NCBI GenBank assembly: GCA_029449245.1
Contig: JANATF010000004.1
Location: 372,001 to 436,000, forward strand
Source: Mortierella alpina
Lineage: Eukaryota > Mortierellomycota > Mortierellomycetes > Mortierellales > Mortierellaceae
Direction: 5' to 3'
Length of the DNA stretch: 64,000 nucleotides
The position numbers and the translations under genes were made by a program. The notes under the pieces were generated by a model that was not told the origin of the DNA, did not search any database, and worked only from the letters and a program-made list of their open reading frames with translations. How positions within the stretch are numbered: the first letter of the stretch is position 1; every line of letters begins with the position of its first letter. Shown one piece after another: positions 60,668 through 64,000 of the stretch.

Positions 60668-62173
60668 ATGAATATTCGTCCAGTCTCCAGAATCGCACTC
60701 AACCTGACGCGGGGCGCTTTCCAGCAGTCCATCAGGCGCACCTTGAATGTAATGATCCTCTCCGTTGTGCAGTCAAGGGCTCTGGTGCACATTGTCCACA
60801 TTGAACTATTGTAGCTGATCTTCAGTTCACTCTCCCCAACAGACTACTCCCGCAGCTCCTGTTGCCAGCCAATCGTCGAAGTTCGTCAAGATTGTCGAGG
60901 TCGGGCCTAGAGATGGACTTCAAAACGAAAAGTCGGTCATTCCTGCCGAGACCAAGATCGAATTCATCAACCGCCTCTCCGACACTGGACTCTCTGTCGT
61001 CGAGGCCACCAGCTTTGTCTCTCCAAAGTGGGTGCCACAGGTAAACAGACCGAGGAAAAAATAGAGTCAATGGGGTTGAATGTTTGACCGCACCCTACCC
61101 TTTCTCGTTGACGATCCCACCCGCTGATCCTTCATTGTTACAACTCATGTAAATAGATGGGAGATGCCACCAAGGTGATTACATCCATCAAGAAGAAGGG
61201 AAATGTCAACTACCCTTGCTTGACCCCCAATATCAAGGGGTTGGATTCTGCCATTGAGGCCGGTGTCAAGGAGGTCGCTGTGTTCCTCGCGGCTTCAGAC
61301 TCTTTTAGCAAGAAGAACATCAACTGCACGGTGGAGGAGAGCTTTGAACGCGTCCGGCCTTTGATCACCAAGGCTAAGGAGCACGGAATCATGGTTCGCG
61401 GGTACGCTACACGACTGTTTATTACCCTTTTGTCACTTTATACAGCGTTCAAAATCAGCAATGCTTTGAAGACGAATGTCGGTTCTCACCACAGTCGTTT
61501 ACTCATTCCTTCGTTCCATAGCTACGTCTCATGTGTGGTTGGCTGCCCTTACGAAGGTCCCATCTCTGCAAGAAAGGTGGCAGAGGTGTCCAAAAAGTTG
61601 TACGACATGGGATGTTACGAGATTTCTTTGGGAGACACGATTGGCGTTGGCACGCCTGGCACGATCCGCGAGCTGTTGCAGACTGTCTCTCAGGTGGTGC
61701 CCATGAAGGCTCTTGCTGTCCACTGCCACGATACCTATGGCCAGGCTCTCGCTAACATCCATTGCGCAATTGAGGTAACGTCCTTGACGGTTCAAGTACG
61801 AGACTGCATGTTTTCGACCGCATTCGGCTAAGATTGCCTTTTTCTTTTTCTCTTTCGTTGTTCTGTCTTGTAATGCAATGAATAGATGGGTGTTCGTGTG
61901 GTTGACAGCTCGATGGCAGGATTGGGAGGTTGTCCTTATGCCCCTGGTGCTTCAGGAAATGTCGCCACTGAGGATGTTATCTACATGTTGCAGGGAATGC
62001 ACTACGACACAGGTGTCGATCTTCAAAAGGCCATTGAGACTGGAAACTGGATCTCGGAGCGTTTGGGAAAGACCAATGGATCCAAGGCTGCCAGAGCTTT
62101 GACTTTGAAGGCTCTGTCGGCCGCTGCTGCTTGCCCACCCACCCCCGAGTCGCCAGTCAAGAGCAAGCTTTAG
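60668..62173 (+). CDS. HMGCL: Hydroxymethylglutaryl-CoA lyase, mitochondrial
   Basis: Cleaves HMG-CoA to acetyl-CoA and acetoacetate in leucine breakdown. Exons 60668-60748, 60843-61040, 61157-61401, 61522-61774 and 61886-62173 give 354 aa. Introns are 94, 116, 120 and 111 nt with agreeing phases. The N-terminus [20 protein letters not shown] is a typical mitochondrial presequence. The catalytic barrel is complete: [71 protein letters not shown] and [13 protein letters not shown]. The lyase signature [19 protein letters not shown] carries the catalytic cysteine. The C-terminus has no peroxisomal tripeptide. Confidence 0.97.
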
Positions 62174-62396
62174 GTATGAGCATGTATGCGACCTGTCAGA
62201 CAACAATAAAAACATGTTTCCACACAGCCACACTCGGTGTAATTGGTACTTGATAGTAGATGGTGTTTTTTTTGTCCATTTTGCTATCGTTCTAGCTCTG
62301 GATGACTATATATATATCTTACGGACCCGAAAGTCCCTTTTGAACTGGCTTCTTCCTTGTTCGTGTCTATGATCACAGGCGGCTAGGAGGGAGAAT

Positions 62397-63394
62397 TCAG
62401 GCACGGCGGCCCTTGACCATCATGACGTCCATCCAGACCTTCTTACCGTGCGCATCTCTGTATTGTCCAAAGCAGTGCCTTGCAGACACGTCGACCAATC
62501 CAGCCTTGCGAAGGATCTCGCTAAAGTTCTCGGGCGTGAACCCTTGCTTGTGGGGGACAATTTCCATGGGCTTGCCGTCCTTGTCCACAAAGTGGGCCTC
62601 GGTGTGCTGCTCATGACCTTCGGGGTGTTGGCGGTGCTGATGCTGACCGTGAGAGTGGTCGTCATGTCCGTGTCCGTGTCCGTGTCCGTGTGCATGTCCT
62701 TCCTGTCCGTGGCTATGAGGGGTGGCACCTTCCAGATCGAGGTAGATGAGCCAGCCGTCTTTCTTGAGGAGCTTGTTGGCAATGGTGCGGGTGACTCCGT
62801 CGACGTCCTCGATATGGTGCATGACAAAATGGGAGAAGACCATGTCGAATCCGCCTTCGGGTCCGGAGAGGTACTGGGAGGCCTGGGGCTCTGGAAGAGG
62901 AGCTTCGTCGGAGACGAGATGGTGGACGGTCTGGATCTTGTCCTTGACTGATGCAAACTCGTCCTGGGTATCTAGCTTGTGGTGGAGCTGCACGAGCATG
63001 CCCTCGGAGGCGTCCACACCGAGAAGATGCTTCACATGGGATGCGACAAGGAAGGCACAGAGTCCTATAGAAGCGAGAGCGAGAGAGAGAGAGAGATAAA
63101 GGAGGAAAAGGGGTTGGTTATCAATGTTTTTCCCACGTCAGGAAGGGGATATGAGGATGGTGCCTGGTGAGGTCAAGTTGAGGATGAGAGATGGCTGTGT
63201 GGATGGAGCGTACCTGTGCCGCATCCAAAGTCGAGCACGGAAGCATTCTTGACATGGTCAGCGCTGGTGGAGGCCTTGAACTCCTCGATGATGATATCGC
63301 TGGACCGCTTGGTGACCTCCCTGACCTGGGGCTGGTCGTCGTAGGCTTGGGCGGTCTCGTTAAAGTGGCTGATGTTCTTATCCTGGACAGACAT
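62397..63394 (-). CDS. SAM-dependent methyltransferase with a His-rich insert, 282 aa
   Basis: Two exons, 63394-63214 and 63064-62397, joined in phase 1 across a 149-nt intron. The start MSVQDKNISHFNETAQAYD is a usual opening of this group. Motif I is VLDFGCGTG at the exon junction, followed by LLGVDASEGM, FDMVFSHFVMHHIEDVDG and KKDGWLIYLDLEG. Between strands 5 and 6 (about residues 185-225) sits an insert with some 17 histidines, mainly as HGHGHGHGHDD and HSHGQHQH. Histidine runs like this often bind zinc or nickel; whether this one does is inference. After it come KQGFTPENFSEILRKAGL and VWMDVMMVKG, closing the fold. The substrate is unknown. The gene converges with HMG-CoA lyase, about 220 bp apart. 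Confidence 0.85.
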
Positions 63395-64000
63395 GGTGGT
63401 TTGATGGCTTGGGAGTGTTCTGAGAAGAGAAGGGCGAAATCGATTGATGATGAAGTAGTGAGGGAAAGAAGAGAGACTGCAAGGGGGCCACGGATGCCCT
63501 TTTATATATTTTTTTGGGTGTCCGATCTTGATCGGCCGATTGGATGAAGGACGCACGCACACTTCGCGAGCACTCAAAGACACTTGGCGGACAGCCCTGC
63601 TCAAAGGAAATTAAGGACACTCAAGGCGAGGCATTTGTTTTTTGTTTTTGTCCTTGCTGTCTTGGCTTTGCCTGTCATAGGCTCCTGTCATGAGCAAAGT
63701 GTCAACAGCTCTTCGGATGACAAACCGCGAAGGTACACGCACGCCATCTTCTTTCCACTGGATTCCGCAGCATTGCATCCGCAGCAGGAAACGGGTTTTT
63801 TGTGCCAAGTCTGGACCCATTGGAGAAAATCTCTCGAACCCAGATTGTCTGCTATTTTAGGCGGACAATGTTGCCCTTCTTTGCCCTTCATGCATTATTA
63901 CTGGCTGACTATTCCGTCTGCAGACAATCTTCCTCCAACTTTCATTGTGTTTTTTTGACAGCCTTCTCGACTCCGCAGTTATTCATGGCTCTCATCTGTC
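63395..64000. other. Right-edge intergenic sequence
   Basis: Upstream region of the methyltransferase, with TATATA near 63503-63508 on its minus-strand promoter side. No further gene is recognised up to the window end. Confidence 0.4.

Overview
This 64 kb window is nuclear DNA of a filamentous early-diverging fungus. Genes are interrupted by many short introns of about 75-170 nt with GT-AG ends and CTAAC/CTAAT-like branch sites. Promoters and 5' leaders are rich in C/T, and the proteins carry long Ser/Gln/Pro tracts. The mix of large Frizzled-like, Kre9-like and LRR/F-box-like proteins suggests Mortierellomycotina (Mortierella or Linnemannia type). That placement is an inference from style, not from a marker gene. 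No CRISPR array, rRNA gene, operon or intact transposon was seen. Gene models below were joined by hand from splice signals and reading-frame phase.

Layout: 5' exons of ribosomal protein S23 (-, running off the left edge); an AIF/FSP1-type oxidoreductase (+); a 161-bp tandem repeat; an LRR/F-box-like protein (+); a methyltransferase (-); a long gene-poor stretch; a 72-aa two-TM protein (-); a small His/Gln-rich protein (+); a secreted DUF7137-like protein (+); eIF3 subunit c (+); a six-exon HAUS6 augmin subunit (-); CCT5 (-), divergent from proteasome subunit beta-3 (+); a histidine acid phosphatase (-); a RhoGAP protein (-); a 914-aa Frizzled-like single-pass membrane protein (+); a tRNA-Val/tRNA-Gly pair (+); a Kre9-like membrane protein (+); mitochondrial aconitase (+); an Scm3-like protein (-), divergent from a GNAT acetyltransferase (+); a Ser-rich protein (+); a 4.6-kb gap holding a decayed coiled-coil gene; a Rab GTPase (+); HMG-CoA lyase (+); and a His-rich methyltransferase (-).

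Most genes are unrelated housekeeping functions: translation (RPS23, eIF3c), folding and turnover (CCT5, PSMB3), mitochondrial metabolism (aconitase, HMG-CoA lyase), mitosis (HAUS6, Scm3-like) and trafficking or signalling (Rab, RhoGAP). The most unusual items are the Frizzled-like receptor protein, which only appears when two adjacent reading frames are joined across an intron, three GC-AG introns, the small two-TM protein, and two long introns carrying G-runs.
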